This document shows positions 16,863-27,195 of a DNA stretch of 64,000 bases, one piece after another. The stretch is from Porodaedalea pini (lineage: Eukaryota; Basidiomycota; Agaricomycetes; Hymenochaetales; Hymenochaetaceae): positions 248,001 to 312,000 of the forward strand of contig NBAY01000041.1 of NCBI GenBank assembly GCA_002794775.1. The letters run 5' to 3'. Each line of letters begins with the position of its first letter. Position 1 is the stretch's first letter. A model generated the notes under the pieces. The model saw nothing but the letters and a program-made list of their open reading frames with translations. It was not told the origin of the DNA and searched no databases. The position numbers and the translations under genes were made by a program.

Positions 16863-17566
16863 GTACTAGTTATAGTTGCCGTGGTCCGGTCCTGGGTCCG
16901 CTGGACCCAGGACCGGACCTGGACCAGACCCAAAGTGGACCGGACCGCAGTCCGGTCCACTTAAGGTCCAGATGTGGTCCGGTCCAGGGTCCAGCTCTCC
17001 TGCCATTTTTCTGGACCGAGCTGGACCCTGGACCGGACCTGGACAGGAAGAAATATTTGTAGGAGTTAGTTTGACATCATTACTGGCCTCAAGTTGGTTG
17101 ACAAAGAAGTAGAACAGCTCTAGTGAGACCGGAAGATGTGCTTGAGCTTTGCATAGCACTGTGACATGACTACTTGCCTATGCAGGGGGTCTTCCATACC
17201 ATGTGAACAGGTTTTCTCAGGACTCAGGAGCAGGTCTGGTGGATACCAAGTGCCATATCGACCTTCTTTATGAAACTTTTGAGTACAGAGATACTATAGA
17301 TGTACTACATAGGCCTTTACAAATGCATGTCTTTGTCTCAAGCATAAATAGAATTAATTCAACTTTTTCTTCTCAATTTACCAGTGGTCCAGGTCCGGAA
17401 CCGGTCCGGACCTGGACTGGACCTCAGGTCCGGTCCAAAAACGGTCCAGTTGGGGTCCGGTCCAGGTCCGAGCTGAGCAGGAAAATCCAAAACGGTCCGG
17501 GTTACGGTCCACCGACATTTTGCCTGGACCGGACCTGGACCGGACTGCGGCAACTATAGTACTACT
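16863..17566. mobile_element. hAT-like MITE with GGTCC-rich subterminal repeats
   Basis: The element spans about 16871-17558 (688 bp). Its ends are inverted: TATAGTTGCCG at the left and its complement CGGCAACTATA at the right. Inside both ends are dense GGTCC/GGACC repeats that form long imperfect palindromes. Flanking 8-mers are GTACTAGT (16863-16870) and GTACTACT (17559-17566), 7 of 8 identical, consistent with the 8-bp target duplication of hAT transposons. There is no transposase frame, so it would be non-autonomous. The flanks are simple AGT/ACT-rich sequence, so the duplication could be chance. Confidence 0.6.
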
Positions 17567-17779
17567 ACTAGTACTACGCCGCGACGCGTCTACATCAGGT
17601 GACCATGCAAAGCATACCAAATCGATGGCAAAATGCCTCCGTATCACGTGCATTCAATCTTCGTATTTTCCATCTTCAAATTGCTGTATCTTTCGTGGAA
17701 TACACCACAGATGTGCTCAGCCGTTGATCACATTCATCGTGTTACCGGACGAAACAACAAAGACGTCTAGACTTGCTGG

Positions 17780-18075
17780 CCCAAATATTGTCGCTGACCG
17801 CTCAATGCAGCGCAGCTCACCCGCCTCAATGTCTTGTGCGAGCTCTTCGAGGTGGGCATTGGAGATCTTGGCTCCGCTACGCTCAACTCGTTACAGACAA
17901 TGCTATGTGCCAGGAGGTACTCGGTATATTTGAGAAAGCTCGAAGTCGAGACCGACGCGAGAAACAGCGTAATGCTCAGCTTATCTTTCCGGAAGTTGGA
18001 AACTGGAAGGGTATTGCTCGAGCGAAGTGCGTCAGCTACTAGAATTTGGTGGACTATGATCGTGCTCCTACCTGT
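17780..18075 (+). pseudogene. relic: C-terminal part of a UDP-glycosyltransferase (copy A)
   Basis: This stretch aligns by eye at DNA level with 23,545-23,840, the C-terminal part of glycosyltransferase copy B. Shared signals include GCTGACC..CTCAA, CTCTTCGAGGT, CCAGGAGGTAC and ACAGCGTAATGCTCAGC. Translation recovers the family tail only in pieces (ELFEVGIGDLG, then QRNAQ in another frame), so frameshifts are present. The upstream part of the gene is missing; the MITE ends 220 bp upstream. Confidence 0.6.
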
Positions 18076-18572
18076 ACATACGACGATAGTCGCTTGGAGC
18101 GACTGGATTACGATTATGGAAGAATGTCCACGACAACAGCTTTCTATTTTGGGTGACCAGATGCTGGTCCGCATCCAGCTTGGAGCCTTGAACTGCGACA
18201 ACGACCAGAGCAAAAGATCGGTAGTCAAAATAAACGGCCAGCATGACAATGACGCGGCAGCCGCGTCAGAACTGCGCACCCGCTTTTTGGCCGAGCTTAA
18301 GCTTGTTTTCATTGACATCGAAACGACAGTCCCACACGATGACCTGCGTAGCTTCTTTGCTCTCACTTCTCGTCTTCATCCTAGGGTTGCTGGATATTCT
18401 CTATGATCCTGAGGGGCTGAAAAAATGAAGTAGTTTCCAGTATAAAATACTTCGGTGTTCAGACCGGAAAATCTATACATCGCATCCTCCTCACTCACGG
18501 AAGATTACCACGGCGAGCATCGACTCCATCCGCGGCCATTTCTTCATGATAGCATACATTTCTATGGTATGA
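18076..18572. other. intergenic between the two glycosyltransferase relics
   Basis: About 500 bp of ordinary composition. Open frames on both strands here do not resemble a known protein and their continuation from copy A is out of frame. It probably includes the former 3' and 5' flanks of the two glycosyltransferase copies. Confidence 0.35.
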
Positions 18573-19196
18573 ATGAGAACCTTACCTTCGACAACTTCTG
18601 ATCTCTTTATTCGCATAGGACATCACAAGCCCTTCTGCGCCCTCGCTGCCATAACTACTCGCAAGAAGATTGTCTACGTGACCTACCTTGCTCCAATGCA
18701 GCTCTATGATAAAGTATTATCCAATCTTGCAAGGCACTTTAAACCCGAAGAAGATGAGCTGCGTAATCTTATCAGGCATGCACCCACTTCTCTTAGTTTT
18801 CGTTCCTGAATTCAACTTTGTGCCAGGGTTGTCGCATATGATTCAGAAGTCAACCCCTTCGTTTTTGAAACTGCCTTAAAACCCGTCAGGGATATCTGCA
18901 AGCCAAGCACCGCTGGCCAGCCCATTCCAAAGGCGCATGGAAACCTTCCTAGCCATCAGGAAAACCCTCCTGGCCGGAACTGGTGGAATCATTGGAATGC
19001 GCCAGAAATTCTGAGTGATTCTGGCTCATTCCAATTCCGCATCATTCCTAAAGGTCATTCCCTACACCGTGCATTCTGCTGCATTCCAATTACATTCCAA
19101 TTACATTCCACTTGTATTCCAACCCCATTTTGTTACTTATCTTAGCATTCCCGACTCTTTATTAATGTATTCCATAATATTCCTAAACATTAACTA

Positions 19197-20600
19197 CTAA
19201 ACTAAAAGGATGCCACGGCCGGTCGTTGGAATGAAGCCTTTCACAGTCATCATGTACAGACCACCGGCGAACTTCTTCTCAGACTTGATGCCCAGGAGGA
19301 CGGGTACGGCAAGCAGCTCCTTTTGTACATGCGACGATGTAAGGCACGCCGCAGCATCGATCTTGAGTTCCACAAAATCTACCTTGTGCAGCTTGGTCTC
19401 GCCGGTTCTGAGAGCACGCAAGTATGAAGCAGTGTCAGCACGACATCGTCCCATTGTCACGACGCGCAGGCAAGACATGTACCTTGCCTTCGCGTGCTCG
19501 AACATCTCCTGTTGGATAGTCTTGAGAAGTGCAGGTATGGCAGTCTCCTTCAAGCCCGTATCACGTCGCACAGAAAGTGTTTGCTTCTTCTGGATATCAA
19601 CTGGACTGAGTTCAAGGCGAAGTGGAGCACCTGGACAAAAAGCCATTTGTAAGACCACACGAAAACCGAGAAATAAGGAATAATTGAATTTTCGCGCCTT
19701 CTGTTTCCAGTCGTTGAACTTGTAACCAGGAGTGTAGCCGTCCCGTACATCCACCTTCGCGCTTTCCTGAGCGTCTTCGCGAGCTCCTCACAGCGGTCCT
19801 ATAACTCCTGCTTATTAGTGCGCATGGTAATACCGCAGGAGACAACGAGCGACGCGTGATGGGAGAACAAGACCCTGGTTGTCGCCACGAATCATGACCA
19901 TGATTCCGACCATGCGTGTGCTAAGGCTCCACGTGTTCTGCCACAGAATAATTTGCCACCATTCAGACCCGTACCCTGCGGATCGTCCAGGTCTGAGACC
20001 ACGACGTTGAACATCTCTGGCCGTGAGAAGTCTTGGCCAAGGCAATGCGACGTCGCAGCTTGGATGCCACGGCCGGTCATCGTGTAAAGACCACCGGCAA
20101 ACTTCTCCCTGTCCGACTTGATGCCTGTGATGATGAGTACGGTAAGCAGCACCTCGTACACGCGACGATGTAAATTGAGAATTTCCCGTACTTCAGTAGG
20201 GATACATGACCGTTTCTGTAGTCGGACAGATTGCTATGGGCTCCTCAAGCTCAGAGCTCCCTCTGAAGACGCATGTCATACCGACCTTAATCAGCGCCTA
20301 TAATATTTGTCAGCACAAAGTGAGGATTACAGAACAATCCACGCACGTTTGTATACCAACCCGGGAAGTCGACCCTTTCTTCATGCCAATAGCAATCTTC
20401 ACCGTGCCGTCGATTCTCCCTTCCTTATTCGTTGCCTTTTCCTGGGCGGCAATTGCAGACGTGCGCACAGCAGGCGCCACAGCCTCGGCCTTGAGTTCCA
20501 CGAAATCTACCTCGTGAAGCTTGGTCTCCCTGTTTCGAGACACGCCAGTATGAAGCAATGTTGGTTCCAGGGAGGAAGACAGTAAAATCAGAGGCGAGTG
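19197..20600 (-). pseudogene. prolyl-tRNA synthetase gene fragments, partly tandem
   Basis: Read on the minus strand from 20,600 down: a linker-like segment (HEVDFVELKAEA, then KEGRIDGTVKIAIG), a catalytic segment ([25 protein letters not shown]), then [19 protein letters not shown], then the anticodon-binding region (GYTPGYKFNDWKQ, LRLELSPVDIQKKQ, LSVRRDTG). A second linker (HKVDFVELK) and a second catalytic segment (KFAGGLYMMTVKGFIPTTGR) follow and stop at about 19,205. These are diagnostic cytosolic ProRS motifs. Frames are broken and the start of the catalytic core is missing, so no enzyme can be made. The repeated linker-plus-core order shows a partial tandem duplication. Confidence 0.8.
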
Positions 20601-21183
20601 CATGTACGGCGAAGAGGGAAGTCGATGATGTGAGTGATGCATCAAGGACCGTGACAACCTTTGGGAATGTGTTTGCGTCAAGTGCTAATGGTGAAACTGG
20701 ACAAACTTTAACAATGCGTGTGGACAGATAAAGAGACTGGGCTCATGGGAGTCCTTGTCCAACACAAAAAATTATTTTAGCAGGTCCGGCGATGTGTGCA
20801 ATGACGACAACAGGAACTGTTGCGGCAGACTTTACAGTCTTTGGCTTGAAGACGAGCATTCTAATAAGTTGAAGGTCAGAAGTCGGACGGCATGTTGCCT
20901 GCAGCAGTGAGTGCATCCCACCAGGTGGCCGGTGAGGCTACCACTTCGTGTGTGATGGTTGCGGTGGGTGTGATTGAGGGTTTTTTCAGACATTCTGTAA
21001 GGACGTCGGCACCAGACATATTGGAGTGGCAGCAGATGTGAAGGCGATGTGTGGCGTGTCGCGTCAAAACCAACATACATGTGATCAAGTTCCCACACCT
21101 CTTCTGTGGATGACGCATCCAGGTGTGGGAAATTGGACTTAGCAGTTTTTGTCACTGAAGTGCCTCCAAATACAAAATACATC

Positions 21184-21783
21184 ATATCTCACTCAATTCT
21201 TCACAAAAACTCTTCAAAAAAGTTGCTAAACTTATGTTTGAATGGTTTCTAAATTTATGTGAGCTTAGAGGACAGAAGGTGGAATATTGAGACTGCAGTA
21301 GTGAAAATGAGTGTTTTTCTAGAAAACCTCCTTCCCTGATTTTTCCTGAGCTCAATTTTGAAGCTAATGACATGAAACTTGTTGGAGAATGGTATCTATA
21401 TTGTATATTAAATTATAGATGGCTTATAACAATGCAGGCAATTTTTTGACAACTGTCTGAGTCAAGCAAATTTGGATGAGTTTGAGAGGTTCAGCACAAC
21501 AGTCAAACAGGACAAGAGGAGACATTCACTCTAGTTCATCCCTCATAACATCAACAGTATAGTATATAGACCATTCTCCAACAAGTTTCATGTCATTAAC
21601 TTCAAAATTGAGCTCAGGAAAAATCAGGGAAGGAGTTTTTTTTAGAAAAACACCCATTCTCACTACTGCTGCCTCAATATTCCACCTTCTGTCTACTAGG
21701 CTCACAAACATTTAGAAGCTGTTGAAAAATGAATTTGGCAACATTTTTGAAATGATTCTGTGAAGAATTGACAGAGATATAGA
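21184..21783. repeat. foldback inverted repeat
   Basis: Two arms of about 210 bp (21184-21392 and 21571-21783) are inverted copies, roughly 80% identical by eye, separated by about 180 bp. Shared landmarks are CAATTCTTCACA at the outer end, ACAGAAGGTGGAATATTGAG in the middle, and the pair GGAGAATGG / CCATTCTCC at the inner end. It lies in CpG-poor DNA inside the larger element and may be a nested foldback transposon. Confidence 0.7.
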
Positions 21784-24010
21784 TTTTACAAGTTTTTGAG
21801 GTGCTGAAATGCTCAAATTTTGTGATCTTCACATGTCTCAAGACTTATGAAAAACACTGTAACCTGCAGATAGTTCATGGGTCCCAGTATAGGTCCAAGA
21901 AGCCAATCTAGTACCTGCACCTGTGTCAAGCCATGGCAGAATCTAATGAATTCCACAATCAGTTTTTTATTCTACAAAATTCTATAGAATCTATGAGGTG
22001 TATCATTTTTCTATCTATATTCTAAATTTCAAGCTGCCGATTCTGTTCAATTCCAAATGTTCAGCTTGCTGATTCCAGCAAATTCCAACAGAGCTCCAGA
22101 ATTCACCTCAATTCCATCCAATTCTGAACAAGCTTGCTGAGTCTGAGCACATTCTAATATCATTCCAGAATATTCTACCAGTATTATTGTATTCTAAGCC
22201 AATTCTATCTTTTTCCACTTGGGAGGGTTTTCCTGATGGCCGTACCTCCGCCATCTTTGGCTATTATCGATGTATGTTGCCATTCGCGCTGGATGTTGTT
22301 CCTTTGAACTAATCCACCTTCAGTCCTCTGAGTCCGCGAGGCCGATCCGGGAACATATACATACCCTTCGTGAGAGATCTGTAAAGGTCATTGCTTGGAA
22401 TTCGCCCGCAGTCTCTGCAGTGTATGTGATCTCTGGACCCACAGAGATTGGAGGCTTGTACGTGGATTTGGATGCACAGCTTAAAGAACACGAAGAACGT
22501 GGTGTTTCCGGAGACGAGCTGGTGAAGGTCGCCGAAAAGGTCAGTTATTACTATTGCTTTGAGTTACATATTAAGTATTGCGTCGAATGTGGCTCTGGCT
22601 CAAAGCGGAAGCGCAGGCACACAACATCCCTGGATCATCACTATTCCATGACTACGAGTGCTTCCCTCAGACGGTGCATCCATAAGACTTCGAGTTCTTC
22701 GATTGCTCAACTGACTTCCTTGTCTTTGAAGGCGCCCTTCCCCGGCACCGTCGATGCCTATCCTTTTAGACACTTGTTCAAGTTGGATAATTACGGTTTT
22801 ATTCCATTAGTCCCCACTGATCGTACTCCTTAGGCAGCTCGCTAATGTAGACGCACTCCTCTTGATGTCTTCACCATACGTAGAAGGTCCAGCCATCGAC
22901 GCATTCAACGCTTATTACGGCTCGCGCCCTGTCTTCTCCTTAACACCTTCGGCTTCACCGGTGACCGAGACAGAGATACAGATTTCCCGTAAATATTCTC
23001 AGGTTCCTCAAGGGCGCACTCCAGAAGTATAGTGAGAAATTAGTTGTTTACGTGCGTGAGCGTTATCTATTCTTTTTATCTCCATGTCCTGACAGCTCCG
23101 TCCCCCAGTTCTCATTTGGATCTGTATTCTGGTCTGCTGAGCCGGAGAAGATCTGGACGTTTCTTGAAGTCCTGATGGAACTGAAGATACCTGTCGTAAG
23201 TAACCACTGCCTCAGTATCTTAAATAGTCCTGCGTTGACACCTCACAGCTTTTTACCCATCCCTCGCCTGTTGCTGTCATACCAGAACGAATTAGGTCGA
23301 AAGCTGGAGGTGTCGGGCTGGCCTTTCATTCCCTCAGCAAATGATTCCGCGTCATAGGGTCCGTGTCCACGCTTGCAGAGGCTCTGTTTTGTCTTTTCTT
23401 CATGTAGATTTCAGGTTTGTCACGCAGTGTGAACAGAACTCCGTCAATGAGTCACTATCAGAAGGCGTGCCTCTGTAAATCGTATCTCATATTGTATACG
23501 TTCATGTTTTATTCAGTCTATAACGTCAGGATCTGCTGGCCTGTCGTTGCCGACCAACCACTCAACGCAGCACGGCTCACCTATCTCAATGTCGCATACA
23601 GACTCTTCGAGGTCTGCACTGGTGATTTTGGCTTGCGTTTTGTACACCGTCTTGGGCGTGCCCCAATCGGCACGCTCGATGCCCTGCTCCAGGAGGTACG
23701 CGGCATATTTGGAAGGACACGCGGTGAAGACGGACGGGAGGAACAGCGTAATGCTCAGCATATCAAGAAGCAGTTTGCGGCATTGCTGGAGCCAAGTGCA
23801 CCAGCTGCTAGAATTTGGTGGAGTGTGACCACGCTATTGAGCTCCTTTACACGCACATACGATGGAACGATTAGACAATACAATTATGGACTGAGTTGCG
23901 CTTGTGTGCGTATGGTACCAAAAGAGCAGTGAACGAAGGGAATAAAAGAATCCGCAGGAATTTGGAGCGTTTCGACGCATGGGGTGTTGTTACAGAGTGG
24001 GCGGCTCTTC

Positions 24011-26878
24011 TTAATATTGATCCGAGTCCGAGGTGAATCGAGTCTTGGAGGATAGAGCTCTGACATCACCAGGACGCACTGAATATTTTCCATGGCTGCA
24101 TAGAAGCAGAGTCAGCCAAATCGAGACTCCAATGAGGCATGTAATAAGATGTGAAGACACTCACAAATCCCTCATGTGCGCCTTAACGTGTTCCCAGGAC
24201 CAATCGCGGTGCACATTGGACACGAAAAGCGCGGAGCACAATTTACAGTCGTAGTCCCTGTTTGATGATATGTGAGTGACGACAACGCCATCTCCAGCAC
24301 TAGAGCTCTCGTCAAGACTAGCCGTCTCAACATCCGGAGAATCATTGTCGAGTTTGTGAATGTTGATAATTGCGAAGCTCTGTGAAGGGTCTTTCAACAA
24401 CAGACGTTCGACACTGTTGCCGTTTCTTTATAAGCACTTCCTGAAGGCGATTACAGCTAAGAGAAAACGCTTACCCCTCCTGGATAGTCGTGCAATGTTC
24501 GTTCCTGTAGTAGTAATGGTTGACCTGTAGGAGAACGAAGGTGAGTTGGTGACCTTGTATAACGTAACTACATGTCGTTACTGACCAATTCCTTCCAAGT
24601 CATCAAATTCTGGAACAAAGGGTCGCATCTGTTGCATCTGAATCTTTTCCCCAAGGATTCCATATGCTCCATGGACACTGCTTTTGGCAGATTAAGTACG
24701 CCGAGCAATGTGTCTGCTATGCGAACCACAGATGAAGGGCTCGTCATGTCATACTCCGACCACGCCTTGTCTGGCCGCCAGCTGAAAGTGTTGATATTTC
24801 CTGATAGGCGGTAACGTCCAATAATTGTCATGAAAGAGTCGATTCTCCGATACTCGTCAAGAAAGAAGAACGCCGACGCGAGTTCTTCGGCTTTCCGGGC
24901 GAGTTTTGTCCCTGGAACCGACGCAAGCTTCAGTTTCTCTAAGCCTTCTTCACGGCGGGTCTTCAGTACTGCGTTTGAGCAGTCGTTCCTGATCGTCTTG
25001 ACGTGCTGAGTTATGAGCGTAGGTAACTCGCTCTTCACAAGAGCCCAGCGCTTCCTTGTTACAAGGACTCTGCCCTCGTCTTCCCTCACCAGGGAAGTCA
25101 CTAACGGCGTCTTCAAGAAGTCCTGACAACCAATGCTTGGATATTTTGAGTAGTGCTTCTGGCGATACCTCTCCTGGTATTTGGCAAAGAGACGTAGGAA
25201 TGCATCCTCGCGCTGGCGGTAGTTCTTCTCAAGTCGAAGACGCTCTCGTTTCTCCTCTCGTAAGCTTATAATGGTTTCGAGCTTAGGTTGTATGTTCTTC
25301 CAAACTACACAGGGTCACTAAAGCGGACGAGAGTCAGTACGGCATTTAGCACATACCTCGTTCGGTAAGCGGTCTTGGCTGGTTGAGCAACTTATTCCAT
25401 CCCCATTCCTTGTCATCGATATCGTTTCTGAAGTCATTGAGCGTATAGCCCAGTTCCTCCAATTTTTGGAAAATACTGTGAAGTCTCATTCAGGCTTTGC
25501 ACATTGTCAATTAATAAAGAAATCGTACTTGTGGCGCCGATTCGCTGAAACCGACACTCTTTCATCCCTGGTTATATTGTCCCTCTTTTCAACCCATTCA
25601 TAACATTTCAAACCATACTCCACACCAGTCACTCTTAGCATTATGACTAGAAAACAGAATCAATTGTAGGTCACTCACAGTTGTAGTCCGAACAAGTTCC
25701 TGCTGCCGTTTCTCGATGAACAACTTGCGTTCTTCAGTGTCGCCTCCAAAGGAAAGGAATTCTTCAAGGGCATCCTCGAGATCGGGACGCAGGTATTCAC
25801 GTCTGACCTGGAATGCAAACATAAATATTCCAATGTCATCGTTAGGGGAGACTGTAAAGAGCGATGAGAAGACATTTGGCATTTTGAAGGAAGGTTTTAC
25901 GCACTATAATAAGGTAACACAGTTTTAAAGAATATGTCCGGGATGGATAATTTTCTGCTTTTACAGAAGGTAGTCCCTGTAACAGTGCTATGCGTACGTG
26001 AGCCTTACGAAAGTCAAACATCTCATTTGGAAACCAAGCTTACTTTTTCGTTTGGCAGGCACCGCACAGCCTCAGCCACGTATAGTAAGACGGAGCGCGA
26101 GCTTGCGCGCCGCACACCTGAACGAAGAACAGTCAGCACCTCCTCGAGTTCGTCACTCGACGTACTCACATGGCAAAACTTCTCGAACAGCAAATCGGCG
26201 AGTTGAGGCTCATTTATGCCGAGGTCCGGAGGACAGTCCGGGAGGCCGCAAGCCTTCTGCGAAGAGCGCCAGATTGGCCTGGCCATTCTGGACATCAACA
26301 ACGCACGGAGTGCCTTGCTCGTCCTCGCCAGATGGAGTAAATCGTGGGGATCAAGGTGATTCGCAACCTAAGGATAGGAATGAGCTGAGGTATTTTTTCA
26401 GAAAGCGTGCCAGGATACAGAACGCGCACCTCGCTGAATATGTCGACGGGCATGGACATCATGAGTGAGAGTCGCCCAACGGATCTAGCTCCAACCTGCG
26501 ACTTCCTAAACTTCTTCGCTTTGTTTCCCGCGGATCCCTCATTTGTCTTCCCTTTTTCCTTCGACGAGACGAGTCGCTCAAGCCTCGTCAACTTCTCTGT
26601 ATGCACATTCAGCCGAAAGGTCAAGCGAGTTTAAGAGCTAACCACGTACGGCCTGATTTAGGAATAACGACCTCCTCCACACTTTGTTTCTTATCTTCAT
26701 CGGCCACTGAGTCTGAATATATAGAGCTGTATGAATCAGTAACGTCGTCGCCGTCTGACTGCGCGAGCCGCAGCTGCTTCAAAGGCGGTGGCAGACTGCC
26801 TCTGCAGCAACCGTCAGCACCTCCGCGAACATCAAAGATAAAGAGGGAAGCAAACGTTGAGCTACGTGTCGAAACCAT
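24011..26878 (-). CDS. F-box protein (basidiomycete family) with C-terminal zinc-finger-like motif
   Basis: Twelve exons (26878-26650, 26596-26430, 26367-26170, 26117-26044, 25987-25901, 25802-25679, 25617-25529, 25475-25357, 25304-24586, 24524-24475, 24413-24165, 24095-24011) close in frame to about 729 aa. The F-box core is around residues 118-165: SMPVDIFSE, HLDPHDLLHLARTSKAL, IWRSS. Next come GLPDCPPDLGINEPQ, paired cysteines (FCHVC, LCGAC) and a long helical charged region. The C-terminal end has CKLC...H...H, a C2H2-like pattern. Such proteins are thought to be SCF ubiquitin-ligase substrate adaptors; the substrate is unknown. The exon 5 start and the acceptors of exons 6 and 7 are my least certain choices. 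Confidence 0.85.
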
Positions 26879-27195
26879 GCCCGTTGACGGAGAACACGTC
26901 CGCGAGAATCGCGCTGCCGTAGTGGACGTGGACAACAGAGCGCAACGGTAGAAGGTGGCTCGACGCGTCAACAAAACCAAACACGAAACGCGCTTTGTAA
27001 CTCCGCAAAGTAATATAGTCTCACGCCTGATATAAAAAGAGCATAGTACTAGTACTTATATTGAAAACATGCAGCAGACATCGCTTTTGACTACAGTTGG
27101 AGTTTGTCACAGACAAAATAGTAAAAGAACAAAAAGAATGTCCTCCAGAGCCCATACACATATTCGTACACATCGTATGGAAATGGAGCGGGAAA
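26879..27195. other. intergenic, 317 bp
   Basis: Promoter side of the F-box gene and 3' side of the CBM19-like gene. No gene is seen. Confidence 0.4.

Larger units (their letters stand above)
18952..22240. mobile_element. 3.3-kb terminal-inverted-repeat element carrying host gene fragments
   Basis: A perfect 19-bp inverted repeat bounds the element: GCCATCAGGAAAACCCTCC at 18952-18970 and its exact reverse complement at 22222-22240. Subterminal zones on both sides (18,985-19,140 and 21,900-22,200) are rich in ATTCCAATT-type motifs in opposite orientation. The cargo is prolyl-tRNA synthetase fragments (19.2-20.6 kb, minus strand) and a CpG-poor half with a 0.6-kb foldback. No transposase is present. 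The element sits inside a glycosyltransferase gene, whose two halves resume on each side, proving insertion. A target duplication is not clear, so the superfamily is open; the CAGG start is compatible with hAT. Confidence 0.75.
18573..23932 (+). pseudogene. UDP-glycosyltransferase (GT1-like) pseudogene, split by a 3.3-kb insertion (copy B)
   Basis: Family features are spread over the locus in the correct order. 18,573-18,951 holds the N-terminal domain (GHHKPFCALAA, VYVTYLAPMQLYDK). Then comes the inserted element 18952-22240. 22,241-22,545 holds VKVIAW...GPTEIGG, 22,600-22,980 the middle of the protein, 23,095-23,200 the VSFGSVFWSAEPEKIW segment, and 23,540-23,840 the end of the nucleotide-sugar domain (ICWPVVADQPLNAARLT, later REEQRNAQ). 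Stops and frame breaks occur near 22,660-22,830, and the region between 23,350 and 23,540, where the donor-sugar motif should lie, is degraded. The active gene would have been a soluble fungal glycosyltransferase. It is not functional as it stands. Confidence 0.75.

Noticed and set aside
17767..18366. 199-aa minus-strand frame
   Set aside because: It lies opposite the glycosyltransferase C-terminal relic and resembles no family; the homology signal is on the plus strand.
18952..22240. 8-bp target duplication for the ProRS-carrying element
   Set aside because: The best pairing (CTAGCCAT versus ATGGCCGT) matches only 5 of 8 and overlaps the inverted repeat, so no duplication is claimed.
24033..24254. 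Plus-strand frame near the F-box 3' end
   Set aside because: Overlaps the last exons of the F-box gene on the opposite strand; composition is noise-like.
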